This document shows, one piece after another, positions 21,543 to 34,200 of a DNA stretch of 64,000 bases. The stretch comes from Anaspis maculata (lineage: Eukaryota > Arthropoda > Insecta > Coleoptera > Scraptiidae). Every line of letters starts with the position of its first letter. Within the stretch, counting starts at the first letter, position 1. The position numbers and the translations under genes were made by a program. The notes under the pieces were generated by a model. That model saw only the letters and a list, made by a program, of their open reading frames with translations, made no database searches and was not told where the DNA came from. The stretch covers positions 57,530,012-57,594,011 of the forward strand of contig OX421965.1 of the NCBI GenBank assembly GCA_949128115.1, read 5' to 3'.

Positions 21543-24076
21543 TTGTCTAGACTAATAAGTAAATTCTACAAAATGTAATCCGTCAGCACATTTTGTTGAA
21601 ATTAATATTTTAGTCTTTTTATGTTTGTATGCACCTGTGACTGTTCGGTTTTTATTTTACGCTACATTAGCTCGATGAAAAACATAAACCCGAAGACATA
21701 GCGATTTAATTCCTTCGCTATATGAATAGCTGACTAAAAATGGGAAAGGATAGGCTACTTTTGTTCAGTCGCCGCCCCCAGATTCCGGCCCCAAACGACA
21801 AAAAGTGCAACTTTCACAATAATTGTTACTGATTGAGATGCTCCCTCAAACATTGAGAAACTGCCAACTCAAACTGTGCAACATTTGCTTAGCCGAACGC
21901 CCTCAAAGTAAGAGATACATGTGAAACATGAACCTTGTTGTTGATGATTGAAAGAATTTTCATTCAAATCTATTTCACTGGCAAGTACCCCATTCCGATA
22001 ACAAAATATCACAATAAATTTCAATTTAAGATAGTGGGCAAAGAATGGTGTTTCTCCTTCAACCAAATTTCTTAACATTCACAATATGCCTCTTCAAGAA
22101 AATGCGCTACTGAGACTGACGTACGTGAAGGCATACTCACTTGTTATGACTGTATTATTTTTCAAATATTATGATGCCACTCGGAGTCTTTTGAGTTTTC
22201 AATCCAACAGTGCATGCTGTTTGTTCAGTTTTTACTATATTTGTGACGCACAATTTTGGGGATTTAGGAAAAGGAAAAAATACGGGTACATTATTTTTAA
22301 CCTTACCATCGATTAAGCCAATAAAGAAAATGGGCAAGTACCCCATTGCTTCAAACTTTTCACCACTTGCTGTAGGTACTTGCTTTTCAGCAAATTAAAA
22401 TTTTCATCAAACGTTTAGCATTGCCAAACTTTCTTCGATCAAATGTAGAAAACCGCACCTCATTATTTCCCTCGCCCGCGTCCCGTTGAACAACTCCCTT
22501 AAACAACTGCACCTATCTACCTAGGTATCTTTAAAAAAAACAATATCTCAAATTAATATAACACAGTTTATTACATACAAAATGATATAATGTGATGCAT
22601 GTATAATGTAAAATAATCAGTACATTTTCGTTACACTCTGAAGTGTGCCAGTATATTTTCATTATTATTGAAATGTGAGGCATTTTCGAAGCTTGAAGCT
22701 TACGCACATCAAGCAAGCAAGCACCAATGCACACTTTTGTTTTTAGAATATGACATAAATACTACTTTAATAATAATTACCTACATAAAACATAATACAC
22801 ATAAAGGCGAACAAAACAACATAATGTAGGTATTATTGTTATAATCAATAACCCCTCCTCATGAAAGGAAACAGCAAGAAATTGCCAAATTAAAATTACA
22901 TAACAATATAGGTACAAATAAAGAAACTGCTTACAATCACTTGTCTAATAATAATATTTGAAGAATGTATCCTTCTACCTGTTAGTAATTTAGATAAAAA
23001 TTACATGCTATAGATTTGAAGTTAGTGATAGTTTATTAAATTTTGCGCTTAGGTACTTCAAAACTGGTTTATAAAGATTTTTCTATAAATATTTTGTTGT
23101 CTTAACTTGCGATAGATTATTATTTACATTATTATTGTTATTGAAATCTTTGTTAGCTTACACCTAATATGTTGATGGAAATTACAGTGAGCTGCATAAT
23201 CTACTGAAATGCTTTTATCCATCGAGTTTGCAACTTTCTTTCACAATCATTTGCTACACAGAAAGGCTTAGTAAATATACAACGTTCGTGAAATAATAAA
23301 AGTGTTCTCGTAATTGCGCATATTGGAGACTTTTCGATTTGAAATCTGATTTCTGACCACAATGTCTTGTCTCTACTGCGACAGATTTTCTTAATCGATG
23401 AAGCCCGAATTTGCATAACTGCTCGAACCTAATTTCGACTCGAATCAATACTTCTATTGAGCTCTAGGTCTGGATTTACATTTTGATTAAAAACCTACTG
23501 GAATGATCTTACGTTCTATCCATGGAAGTTGTGTTTCCATATTTACACTTCATATCAACACAATTTACACAAAAGCTAAAGAGCGCGTGTTCATAAATAG
23601 GGGTGTAGGATCGATAGGATATGTGATTCACAAAAAAAGTGTTTTTATTCTAAAAATGTGTGACATTTCTGGATGAAATAGAAAGCGTTTTTTGTACGCA
23701 GTACCAAATTCGGGTGTGAGGAGGGGTGTGAGCCACGTATGATCATAGTGACGTTGAATAAAAATTGTGGTCAATAGCGATCTTGTTATTTATAACAATC
23801 AGGCTTGTTCTGTCAACAGATAGCTTGCTAACGTACAAGTTGCCATGGCAAGGCGACTTCTAACTGAGTACCACTACAGCAGCTGCTCATTGATTGGAAA
23901 TATTGCTAGCTAACAATAATTTACGATTTTCAGAATCCGGCTGAACAGGTACCCCAGTTAAATTAACTCGCTTGAGTTTCTCAAAGACAATCGAGGCAAT
24001 AAAATCATTTTAATTTAAAGGAAGCCTTCTCTATTTAAGCTTTTATTTGAGGGAGCACCGATGTTTGGCTGGTAAG
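21543..24076. other. AT-rich intergenic stretch, nothing recognised
   Basis: Part of the 9.4 kb gap between the convergent genes Mob2 and Hip14. No conserved coding frame, RNA gene or element ends were identified. Confidence 0.4.
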
Positions 24077-24212
24077 GTCCAGTGTAAGCTCAGTGCGAGT
24101 TCAACTTTAAGGCCGCTCTATGAAATGCACAACGCAACCGCAACGTTTCTGAGCCAATCAGAAACGTTGCGGCTGCGTTGCGTGTTTTCATAGAGCGGTC
24201 GTTACACTGGAC
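24077..24212. mobile_element. 136 bp near-perfect hairpin (MITE)
   Basis: Outer GTCCAGTGTAA / TTACACTGGAC and inner CCGCTCTATGAAA, CGCAACCGCAACGTTTCTGA arms, mirrored around a 5 bp loop (GCCAA). Part of the inner arm recurs at 46032-46056 (GCAACGTTTCTGATTGGCTC). Confidence 0.75.
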
Positions 24213-24345
24213 TTACTTGTCATAAATTTGATTGTTGCAACAACCATTTCTACACACTAATGAAAGTAAGTTTCAAGTTGAACTCGAGCTGAGCGACTGG
24301 CTGTAAAACTTGTAAACTTCCCAACATTTCGATGCCCCTTCCTAT

Positions 24346-25054
24346 AATCAATTTCACGGCTTTCTGCATTAGAGCACGCAAAAGATGGGTTGCGTTGGTA
24401 CGAATGGCACGATGACGACTTGTTGGCAGCTAGCTGTCTTCATGTGTAATTTTCAATGTGACATTGTCACCGTCTCGGGGAGTCATGTACGCGAAAGTGA
24501 AAATTTTCGAGAATATGCGAGGAATTGTTAGTTTCCTTTGAGTGATTTGCAGTGTGGACGATAAGGGACATTGTCTTCACTGGTTGGTGGGTCTTCGCCA
24601 AGGCTATTAGGTTTTTCCCGGCCACTGAAAAAAGTATGCCGCAAGTCCGTGATGCCGTGAAGAAATGGAATGTAAAAAGGAAAAACCTACTGCCCAAGAG
24701 GAAACTTATTCTCTGGGTGGACAATATGGATAGTGGGACAATAATTTATAGAGTTGAACTGTACGGAGACGAGACCAGTTGGGCGTGAGCAGGTAGGTAC
24801 ACTGTGTTGTCTGCCAGCATGTGTCTTCATATATTGCTTGCTGTTGCAGTAAGGTATAATATGTAGAGCTAGAGTTAGAGTAGGTACCTAGTACTCACCA
24901 CTCCAGTAATGTGCATCAGAAGATGTAGTCTTTTGGGCAGTGGGCCTTTTCATCCGAGTAGTATCCTGCCGATCTTCGACATCATTCATTAGTAGCCGCC
25001 AAAAACCTAACAACCTTGGCGGAGACCCACCAACCCGTACAGACAATGTCCCTT
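24346..25054. mobile_element. Second, right-truncated copy of the 20303-21225 element
   Basis: Same left end AATCAATTTCACGGCTTTCTG and same internal palindrome, centre near 24830. It stops after GACAATGTCCCTTA, lacking the right terminal part. The junction is followed by AGCTCGGAATTCCGT, which has an inverted partner near 25255-25271, possibly a separate insertion that cut it. Confidence 0.7.
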
Positions 25055-25717
25055 AGAGCTCGGAATTCCGTACACTTGACATTTATGTCATTAAAAAATC
25101 CAGAATCTCTGTTTTATTGCTTATTCGAAGCGCAGTGGGAAGTTGCTCCATCATCGGACAAAACAATTTATTATGGCTAACCTTTCCAGTGCACCTTCGG
25201 ATTAGCAATAAAGCATAGAGACTGAATTTTTTGAAAGACATGAATTGCAGCTGAACGAAATTCCGTGCTCTTAACTGTACGTATTCGCGATTCAAATTAA
25301 TTCTTCCTGCCACAAGATGGCTGCCAAGAGCGGCATAAGTTGACAATGACTGGTTGGGTTGCCATTGTTATGTCAGATTGATATCAGTGGCTATTGCGGT
25401 CGTCACTACTTAATTTAATTTTAATCGGCATTTGACCGCCATCTTGGGCTGGGAAATAATAATAAAATGTCTTTATTGGAAATAATAATTTAAATCGCAA
25501 ATGATAATGACTGTAAGGGGTGAACTGGTAATACTGGGAAATAAAGAGAGACATTGTGGTGTTGTACCTTATTGACCACCTTCGTCTCCAGATCTGAATC
25601 CAATCGAGCACGGCTGAAGTAAACTAAAAAGAGGATTGAGAGAAAGGGACGGACAAGTAGGAAATTTGAATGGCATGGCGAATGCAATTCCTGGCTTCTC
25701 AGGCTCTGGTTCGAGCC
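25055..25717. other. Intergenic repeat debris
   Basis: Contains the AGCTCGGAATTCCGT/ACGAAATTCCGTGCTCTT inverted pair (25055-25271) and an AATAATAATAAAATGTCTTTATT tail-like segment at about 25457. No gene. Confidence 0.4.
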
Positions 25718-25852
25718 GTAAAGTTGCGGCCTCACAAAAGTTTACACCGACGGCGATCGCGTGGCCATGCTAATTCAATTTTGACGTAATTTTGAATGAG
25801 CATGGCCATACGATTGTCATTGGTGTAAACTTTTATGAGGCCGCAACTGTAC
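25718..25852. mobile_element. 135 bp palindromic MITE
   Basis: GTAAAGTTGCGGCCTCA and AAAGTTTACACC arms plus inner GTGGCCATGCT arms, mirrored around a short centre at about 25785. GTTTACACC is shared with the tip of the MITE at 362-675. Confidence 0.7.
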
Positions 25853-25879
25853 CTACGAGATCATCCTATAATAGTACGT

Positions 25880-26960
25880 TAAGTTTTCAAATTTGAACTA
25901 TAGAAAATCCCCAAAATTCTGTGGTTGATCGCACTGGCCATCGATAATTCACGACACACGCTATCGTCCGACCCAGTTTTGAAATAACGCATTTTTGCAC
26001 ATTTTCGCTACAGATGAACAGAAAATGTTTGCAGGATGCGATGTCTGACACTTTTCCCTATTATACTGGAAAATTGCGTAATTTTCTGACCTGTTGTCAA
26101 TTTTCGTAAATAAACAAAAAAATCAAAGTAGCCTGTGACAATTGACAGTTGAGAAAAATACTGCTAACCTTTTGAAACGAATACGGTTTTTTGGCGCTTT
26201 AACCCAAAAAATGGAAGAGCTTGTGGTGTGGTGGTTAGCGCGTTCGACTGCCACATCAGAGGTCGTGGGTTCGAGTCCTACAGTGGGCGCTCGGATTTTC
26301 GTCTCAAAACAAGCTCTTTGATTTAGTTGAAATGCTTGCTAAATGCGCCGTGAATCGCATAGCACTTAATTTTTTTTTTAATTTCCGGTATAGTGGAGGA
26401 AAGCATTCACCGGCGTCGGTGTTAGGCCTCGTTGCGGAAATAGGTCGACGTTGAATAAACGAATAAAAAAAATGCGAACCCGTCGCTCAAAAGAAATGTC
26501 AGAATGAAAGCATCGACCCTTTGGCCTGCTCCAGCCAAAGAGACGTGCCAAGCCCTGTAGAATTATTGACAAAGCAAGGAACATCCCAGCAGGTCTGCAT
26601 TTGCACCAAGATTTACGTGTGACAAGTTGAATAATCCAAACTAAAAAAAAAACAGTAGTTCAAAGTTGCGTATTGGACCGAAATAATTGTGATTTTCCTC
26701 AATTTGCCAGTTGCCCCCGTTTTGGGGCCCGCGCGAGATGAGTTTGTATAGGCACTGCCTGATAGTCGTCAAGAAGAATCCCGAATGCCCCGAAGGGGCT
26801 TTCTGCTCTGAAATTCGAAGGGAGGCCTGTGTGGTTTTGGTGTCTAAACGACGATAATACTTCTTTGCGGCCTCCGAATCGCATTTCCATCACATGGTAA
26901 GGTTAATTTCAATTTTTTTTCAACATTTTGATGTCAGTTTGACAGGCAACATAACTTATG
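25880..26960 (-). repeat. Repeat 'A', copy 3, split by a SINE
   Basis: Inverted relative to copy 1. The family blocks (AAGGGTCGATGC, GACAAACTCATCTCGCGCGG-type, TTCTCAACTGTCAA, ACCACAGAATTTTGG as read on the minus strand) are in the expected order. Colinearity breaks only at 26206-26474, where the SINE is inserted. Confidence 0.7.
26214..26466 (+). mobile_element. tRNA-derived SINE with AAAAAATG target duplication
   Basis: The head 26219-26291 resembles a tRNA gene: A-box-like TGGTGTGGTGGTTAGCGCG and B-box GGTTCGAGTCC. A unique body follows, ending GTTGAATAAACGAATAAAAAA. Direct repeats AAAAAATG flank it (26206-26213, 26467-26474). It has no CCA-compatible clean acceptor stem and sits within a repeat, so it is a SINE rather than a working tRNA. 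Confidence 0.85.
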
Positions 26961-27111
26961 GACCAGTCAGTTTCACGCCAGGTAAGAAAGCGGCATGTCT
27001 ACAACGCTAAACTAGAAAATTTGTTCAGGTCACTTGGATCACGGTTCACGTGGGAGGATTATAGGTACAGGATGTCAATTTTAGTTCAAATGAATAATGT
27101 CACGATGAAAC

Positions 27112-27240
27112 TAATGACAAATTCACTTAGCTGCTCCAGTGTTGCTCAGCCGTACTCGTTGTCAGAGCCATCTTATTGGAGTTTCCTTGGGAACGAGTGC
27201 GGCCGAGCAACACTAGAGCAGCCAAGTGAATTAGTCATTA
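27112..27240. mobile_element. 129 bp palindromic MITE
   Basis: TAATGAC.AATTCACTT.GCTGCTC and GTGTTGCTC.GCCG.ACTCGTT arms mirrored around a 30 bp centre. Confidence 0.7.
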
Positions 27241-28262
27241 TGTATAATAATATTTGAACTTCTTCAGGCTAAAGGGTCGTTCAGTTCGGCATTTGCCCTA
27301 GAAATGTGTAAAATATGCCCAACGTAGAAAATGAGTGGCTCTTGAACACATAAGTGAAGTAGAAGTTTGAAGCTTGATGCTAGAGGAGTTTAGCAGCCAA
27401 TTTGAAACTCTAAGCAAGGCGGCCTCAATGGGCAAGAGTAGCGTAGGTATTATGCAAATGAAGCCAAGCAGTAGCAGGCTGACAATAAGGAAGTAATTAC
27501 GGACTTCGACTTGGGGACATCAATATTTGAGAGTTTACTTTCTATTTCATCCAATATGCATTCCTACAAATTGTTGGGAGGTACTTTTCAGCATAAGCTA
27601 TTTAGAATATTAATTTTAGTGATTTATGAACACTGGTTAAGGTTTACCAGTAGTATTTTACAATCAAGCCCAAACTGAAACCACTTTTTCCAAACTGTGG
27701 TCGTGCCTGACATCCAACTGCAGTTTGTAACTTTAAAATACTGACTGGTATTTCTTAAGAAGTAATATAAATGCTGTACAACAATAATAGTAACTTTAAC
27801 TTTTCAAATTCTTAAGTACAATTTGTTCTAATTATTCATTGACTAGAGTGTTAACAATATTATAAATCTTATCAGAAGAATTATTATTGATATGTTAAAC
27901 TAAAAAATATTCAATACTTGTACTTGTTTTTCTAGAGAAAAAAAAACTACGGCGTCGTCAACTACAATAATTATTCACCTAACGGAAAATATAGCACGAG
28001 TGCTTAAAAAGACCAGCGATCCTGATTATATACAATAAAAATATATGTACAGTCGTGTGGTTTGTGTGTTGTTCACGTTCATTTGTATGCTACAAATTAT
28101 TTAGTTCAAAACTAAGAGGAATGTTACGTACTGTCTAGAGAGCTAAATAATTTAGAATCACATGGTGTGCCATTATGTACTGTTTTTAAAACTCAGTCAA
28201 TTCTTTGGATTGTTAGTTATTATATTATTATACCTATTACCTTTTTTCAACTCCAGTGATTT
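27241..28262. other. Likely Hip14 3' UTR/intergenic
   Basis: AT-rich, downstream of the Hip14 stop on the minus strand. No repeat boundaries or coding sequence recognised. The poly(A) site was not located. Confidence 0.35.
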
Positions 28263-31200
28263 CTACACGTATTGGAAATCATCTTTGTTGTGCCTCAGGA
28301 GAGGTTGGTGTTCGATATTTCGATCCAGTTCGTAACTGGTGAGCCAGTCCGTCGTTTCTGGTTTGAACAAGCCGAAGCACTTGCATTCGAAAAATTCCAC
28401 TAGGTTTTTCAGCGGGCCTTTCGTGAACGGACTCTTGCCGTTGTTGGCTATGAAGTGATTGTAGCGCCCTCTGTTCATTCTTTCGTTCGTTGTCATTCCC
28501 AAACAAGATATCTGATAACATACGTGATGGTTTGTTAGGAGCTAAAAATAATAATTAAGGCCTTGGACCAGCACAGCACAGCACTCCATCTGAACCAAGT
28601 AAAACTAACTTGAATATAGTGAACAGGGTAAGTGTGACGATATGGCGTTTAATTAACGAGCAGGGCCCTTTTGCGCGGTTGTTCTTAAGGATTCTCAGGT
28701 TCGTTTCAGAAGCACAGGCAAAAAATTATCCAATAAGGGGACAATGGGGGCCCTTGAAAGTTAAAGGCGCAAGAGCTTCATATCAAACAAACTTTTAACA
28801 TGGCTATAATATTTTTTTAATAGCTATGGTGAAGGGACCATACAGTAGGATCCTTGCATGAATTTTATTTTCAGAACATTACTTCAAACGATGTTTGAAT
28901 GAAATAATATCCGGAATTTTTTTTCTATTTCACGAATTTCTTGTTTCCAAGGGCGTCGTACTACGCATGCACACTAAATCTGAACGTACTATAAAAAAAA
29001 ACGCTGCCGAATGATCACCGCTAGAAAGAAAAGTCGATTTTTGAGGATTTCCTAACGCATCTTGAGATCCGGCTGAAACGAATTTATTGAGTAAATAGTT
29101 CAACTTATCCATTCTTGATGATGATTTGGTTCATACCGGAATGGCACGGACGTTGGAACAAATGCTGTTAATACAACAGAGTTGTATGGTTCCTTCACGA
29201 CAGGTATAGCAATATTAAACGGCACCCTCAACTCTCAAGGGCCATTGTCCTTCTATCGGTAATTTTTTGCCTCTACTTCTGAAACGAACCTGAAGAGCCT
29301 CAAGAACAACCGTGCAAAAAACACTGTTTGTTCATCAAACCCCGTATTTTGCGAGTAATTTGAGTGTACCGCGGCCACTAATAAAGCACGAACGTCTAAA
29401 AAAATTAAAGAGAGTGAAGCCCACGCAAGAAGCCAAGAGGTCAACTTGTCCAAGAGTGAACTGCTGCGCTGGATGGTCTGAGAATAGGCTGGTACGAACC
29501 TGATACAGCTGGCAAATCAACAGCATGAAAACCCAAATGCAGTGGAATAAGGCATTCGTGGCCACCCATGTTACCCAAGTGTCGCACTGGCTGATGGCTA
29601 CCAACAATTTCCATGTGCCATCAGTAGATGTGACATTACAATCGTTTTGGCTCTGCCAGAATATGACAGATCCATAGAGAAGCTGCCCGCACATCATCAC
29701 TAAACTGGCCAAGAAGCCGATGAAGTATTTGTGATTTTTAGCACCTGCAAATGAATGCGACTCTATACTCTGGTTCACCAACAGCTGGAGTAAAAGCGTG
29801 ATCAAAACTAGAAATTTTACTCAAGTTCTAGTGTTTCGTTAAATAAAATACGAGTATTATGGGCCGCTGGCATGGTAACAGAGCTCCACTGAGTTGTGAA
29901 AGTACTTAGCCCTAAACAAGAACCGCCTTCTTGATGGATATTTCTTAGTTATAATAATGCCATTTGAAATTGCTAAAGAAACTGAATACAACAGCAAAAC
30001 GAATTAGATGGACCAGGGCTCCAAGAGTAGCTCTCAGCGGTGCAAAGTGACCAGCTATATTAAGATCTGCTTTCAGGGCAGAGAATTCACTTGAGTAATT
30101 TTCAGAAAAGAAGTTTCCATGTAAAAATTGGACTTCATTTCCCGCTGCCTATTGAAAAGCACTCTGCCAACGCTTAAGCCTCTGTCACACGGTCATTGAA
30201 ATCATACTTATCATTGAAAATCTGGGACGAGATCAATGATGAAAACGAGTATACTTGCGAGTATGCCAGAAATCTGGGATAAAAGTTTCTCACACGGTCA
30301 TCAATCCTATGCAGGGTGGAAGGTGTAATCTGACTGGATCAAGATGAAGTCAAAGATTTGAAATAGAATGCGTTTCATCATAGATTTCTGGCATACTTGC
30401 GAGTATACCTGCGAGTATACTTGTTTTCATAATTGATCTCGTCCTAGATTTTCTATGACAAGTATGATTCCAATGATCGTGTGACAGAGGCTTTACTCAT
30501 CAATTATTATTGTAGTAGGTACTCACCTATACAATTAGCCACCCAAGGGCAATGATGATCAAATCTCGCCACACAATTATTGCACACTGAGCAATGCTTT
30601 GATCTTAGCGGCCTTCGAACCAAACATGCCGAGCAGAAAGTCGACGGTTCGAATCCTCCAGGACCTTGCTCGGCTAACTCGATTATAGTCTGTAAAAACA
30701 CAAAACATGAAATCGACTTGGTTTATTTTCGACTGACTGTATAATAGTAATTAAGGTATAAAGTCAAAGGCCTCGGGGATATATGTTGAGTGTGGGCGTT
30801 ATGTTTGCAACGCCTGTGGTGCCTTCAACGTCTTACACCAAACTTGCACAGGTCGCAGCTAAAACACATCAAGAAAATTCTACTACCAGGTCATTAGCTT
30901 CAAAATCAGTTTTCATCTAAGATCTGATACCTCGTCTGATACTATGGCTACGTGGCTTACGGACTCTGAAGCAGGCCTTTTGGAAACATAACGGCCCATC
31001 GTTATAAAATAAAAATCGTTGCCACGTTGGAGTGCATTATTTTTGTTGAATAGTGTGTCTTGTATCAGAAGTGTTATGATCGAAATAAAAATCAAGTATG
31101 GCGTAATAGCTATTCATGTCTTAGGGGAATTGCAACGATGGTAAATTGCCGAGGGCAATAGGCTAGCCAGAGGGCCCTTTTTAGGGCCAAAGGAGAAGCA

Positions 31201-34200
31201 AGTTGGTTACTCGTGTGATTATTGCTAACTGATAATTCCCGTATATCTGAGGGGATTATGATTTCCTGATATCCTTTGGTATAATAATAGTTGTAGCGGT
31301 ACGCTAGTGAAATGACCCTGATTCTGCATTTTGTGATACTGCAATGAAATTTGGCATATGCAAACTACGTAGAATTCCAAGTGATTTGACCCGCAGCACT
31401 CAAAAATCTGTCCATTAAGGGGCGACTGGGGGCCCCTCAAAATTTCAAGATGTCTGAAATTTCGCATCCGCTCTGGACTCGGATGCGATACTTTTGAGAC
31501 ACCTGTATTTGTTATTATTCATATTATTGTTATTGTTGTTTGTCGACAAAAAAAAAACAGACCAGAAACGTGTCAGACATCATGTCCCGCAAAAAAATTC
31601 TATCCATCTATAGCGGAAATGTACGAAAACTGCGTTTCAAAAGTGACCTGGACGATATCGTGTGTTGTTGTCGATATCGTGCCAGACATCGTTAATGCAA
31701 CCCATGGATAAAATGCAACCAACCACAAAGTTTTGGGATCTTCGATTTTCCATAATGAAATTTGGCATATGCAAACTACATAAAATTTCAAGTGATTTGA
31801 CCCGCAGCACTCAAAAATTTGTTCATTAGGGGGCGACTGGCGGGGGAGGCCTCAAAATTTCAAGATGTCAGAATTTTTCCCAAGCGCCATTCAGTATTCA
31901 TCTACCGTACAGGACCTAAACAGCTTTGTTCTTGACCATCATAACATTTTTCGTCATGTCAATTCCATTCTTTTATGGGAAAAAATGTCTTTGGCTGGTC
32001 AACAAATTGATTTTTTTTTTTTTTTGACCACCAATAGATTGATTAGTAGTTTTTGTGTGATCATCAATAAATCCGCATCCCCTTGATTCATTTATGAAAA
32101 GAAAACTTTTGCAGTGCTATTTTTCAACAAAGGAGTGACTTCAATTTATTACCATTATTTTCAACATTACCTTTTTCAATGTTTTATCTTGGTGAGTATG
32201 ATTATTGTTATACTAATATATGTATAGCTTGAAGAACTGCCTCAGATTCCACCGGGAAGCCGTACATAATAATCTTCCTGCAAGGCCGTCAAATTTGGCA
32301 TTTTTGATTTTCTAGCGGGAGCGGCCAAAATGTCAATACACACCACTCCGCCCGAGAACACCGGTTTGCTCTAGCGGGAAACGATATTCACGCCTAACAA
32401 TTTTGCATTTTGTGATACTGAAATGAGAGTTGGTGCGAAAGTACCGGAACCGGTGCTCTTGGGCGGAGTAGGTATATGGGCGGAGTGGTGTGTATTGACA
32501 TTTTGGCCGCTCCCGGTAGAAAATCAAAAATGCCAAATTTGACGGCCTTGCAAAAAAATTAATATGCACGGCTTCCAGGTGGAATCTGAGGCTGTTTCAT
32601 CATCCACACCGTTGGAGAAAACTTCAAGCTATACAGGGTGTCCCGAAAATACACCGACAACGTTCTAGGACGGCTTCCTCTCATCAAAATAAGAAAAAAA
32701 GTTCCTATGAACATGGGTCCAGAAACGCTTCATAAGGGAGCTACAGACCCCTAAAAGTGGGACCCTGAAGAGGGTTGTATATTCAATCTTTCCGAAACCG
32801 TTCAAGGAAAATCAATCAACACAAAAACAACTCAACAATCTATTTGTGGTCAAAAAAAAAATATTTTTCGATTTGTTGACCAGACAAAGAAATTTTTTTT
32901 CTGTAAGAAGAATGGAATTGACATGACGAAAAATGTTATGATGGTCAAGAACAAAGCTGTTTAGGTCCTGTACGGTAGATAGGGCGGTACTGAATGGTGC
33001 ATGGTAAAAGTTCTGACATCTTGAAATTTTGAGGCCTCCCCCGCCAGTCGCCCCCTAATGGACAAATTTTTGAGTGCTGCGGGTCAAATCACTTGAAATT
33101 TTATGTAGTTTGCATATGCCAAATTTCATTATGAAAAATCGAAGATCCCAAAACTTTGTGGTTGGTTGCATTTTATCCATGGGTTGCATTAGCGATGTCT
33201 GGCACGATATCGACAACAACACGATATCGTCCAGGTCACTTTTGAAACGCAGTTTTCGTACATTTCCGCTATAGATGGATGGAATTTTTTTGCGGGACAT
33301 GATGTCTGACACGTTTCTGGTCTGTTTTCTTTGTCGACAAACAACAATAACAATAATATGAATAATAACAAATACAGGTGTCTCAAAAGTATCGCATCCG
33401 AGTCCAGAGTGGTATATGGAATCCACTCAAGAACACGAGAAGAATACTCAAAAAAATTATTGACGGTTATTTTCGAATAAACAGGGTGATTCACCACCAA
33501 ACGGACATCTCTGGACTCGGAATGCGACACTTTTGACTGAGACACCTGTATATAGGTCGCGGGAACAAAAATGGCTGCCTAAAGATGGGTATATGGTATG
33601 ATGTTATCTTCACTAGTACTTTGTAATATAATTTTCTTTGGTTGTAATAAATACAAGGATAAATTATCGAAGAATTGTTGCTGTATTAAAAAAATTAATG
33701 CGCTGAACTCAAGATTTGGCTGTCGAGTAATGAGTAAAAACGAGCGAATCTCTACTGCGCTACCTTGGCACCCCCCAATGCGCAAACGCGGGCAAGAAGC
33801 TGGCAAGAGGCGCTTCGTTCTCGGCTTCGTTGTGCCGGCGTGCCTGCAACGTTGCCATAGCGGGTGCCAGGGTGACGGTTATGTTCCCGCGACCTATACA
33901 AATATGATGAAATATATTTCTTAGCCCTTTATATCTCGGACAGTTAGATGCCGTCACTCCAAAAAAAAAGTATCGCGGTGGAAGCATCGACCCTTTGGCC
34001 TGCTTCAGTCAAAAAGGCCTGAAAAAATTATTGGCAAAACAAGGGACGCCATAGGTCGTCTACTATCGGCAGCAGGATTTAAGTGCGATTTATAACTCGA
34101 TTTTAATTTTAGTCGCAATTTCAATCGCAATTTTAGTCGGATCGATCGTAAGCATATTCCTATTGTCAATTTATAACTCGATCGTAACGATCGCATCGGT

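Noticed and set aside
24552..24788. 78-codon plus-strand frame with Lys/Arg-rich segment
   Set aside because: Inside the palindromic element; the equivalent region of the other copy (20303-21225) is not open, so it is not conserved as protein.
26219..26291. Possible tRNA gene
   Set aside because: Box A and B are present, but it lies at the head of a 253 bp unit with tail and target duplications inside another repeat; best read as a SINE.
30640..30660. B-box-like GGTTCGAATCC on the plus strand
   Set aside because: Lies inside the Hip14 Cys-rich exon with no A-box or cloverleaf around it; coincidence.
33598..33924. 108-codon plus-strand frame with several Cys
   Set aside because: Mostly inside and overrunning a MITE; no domain, start context or splice support.
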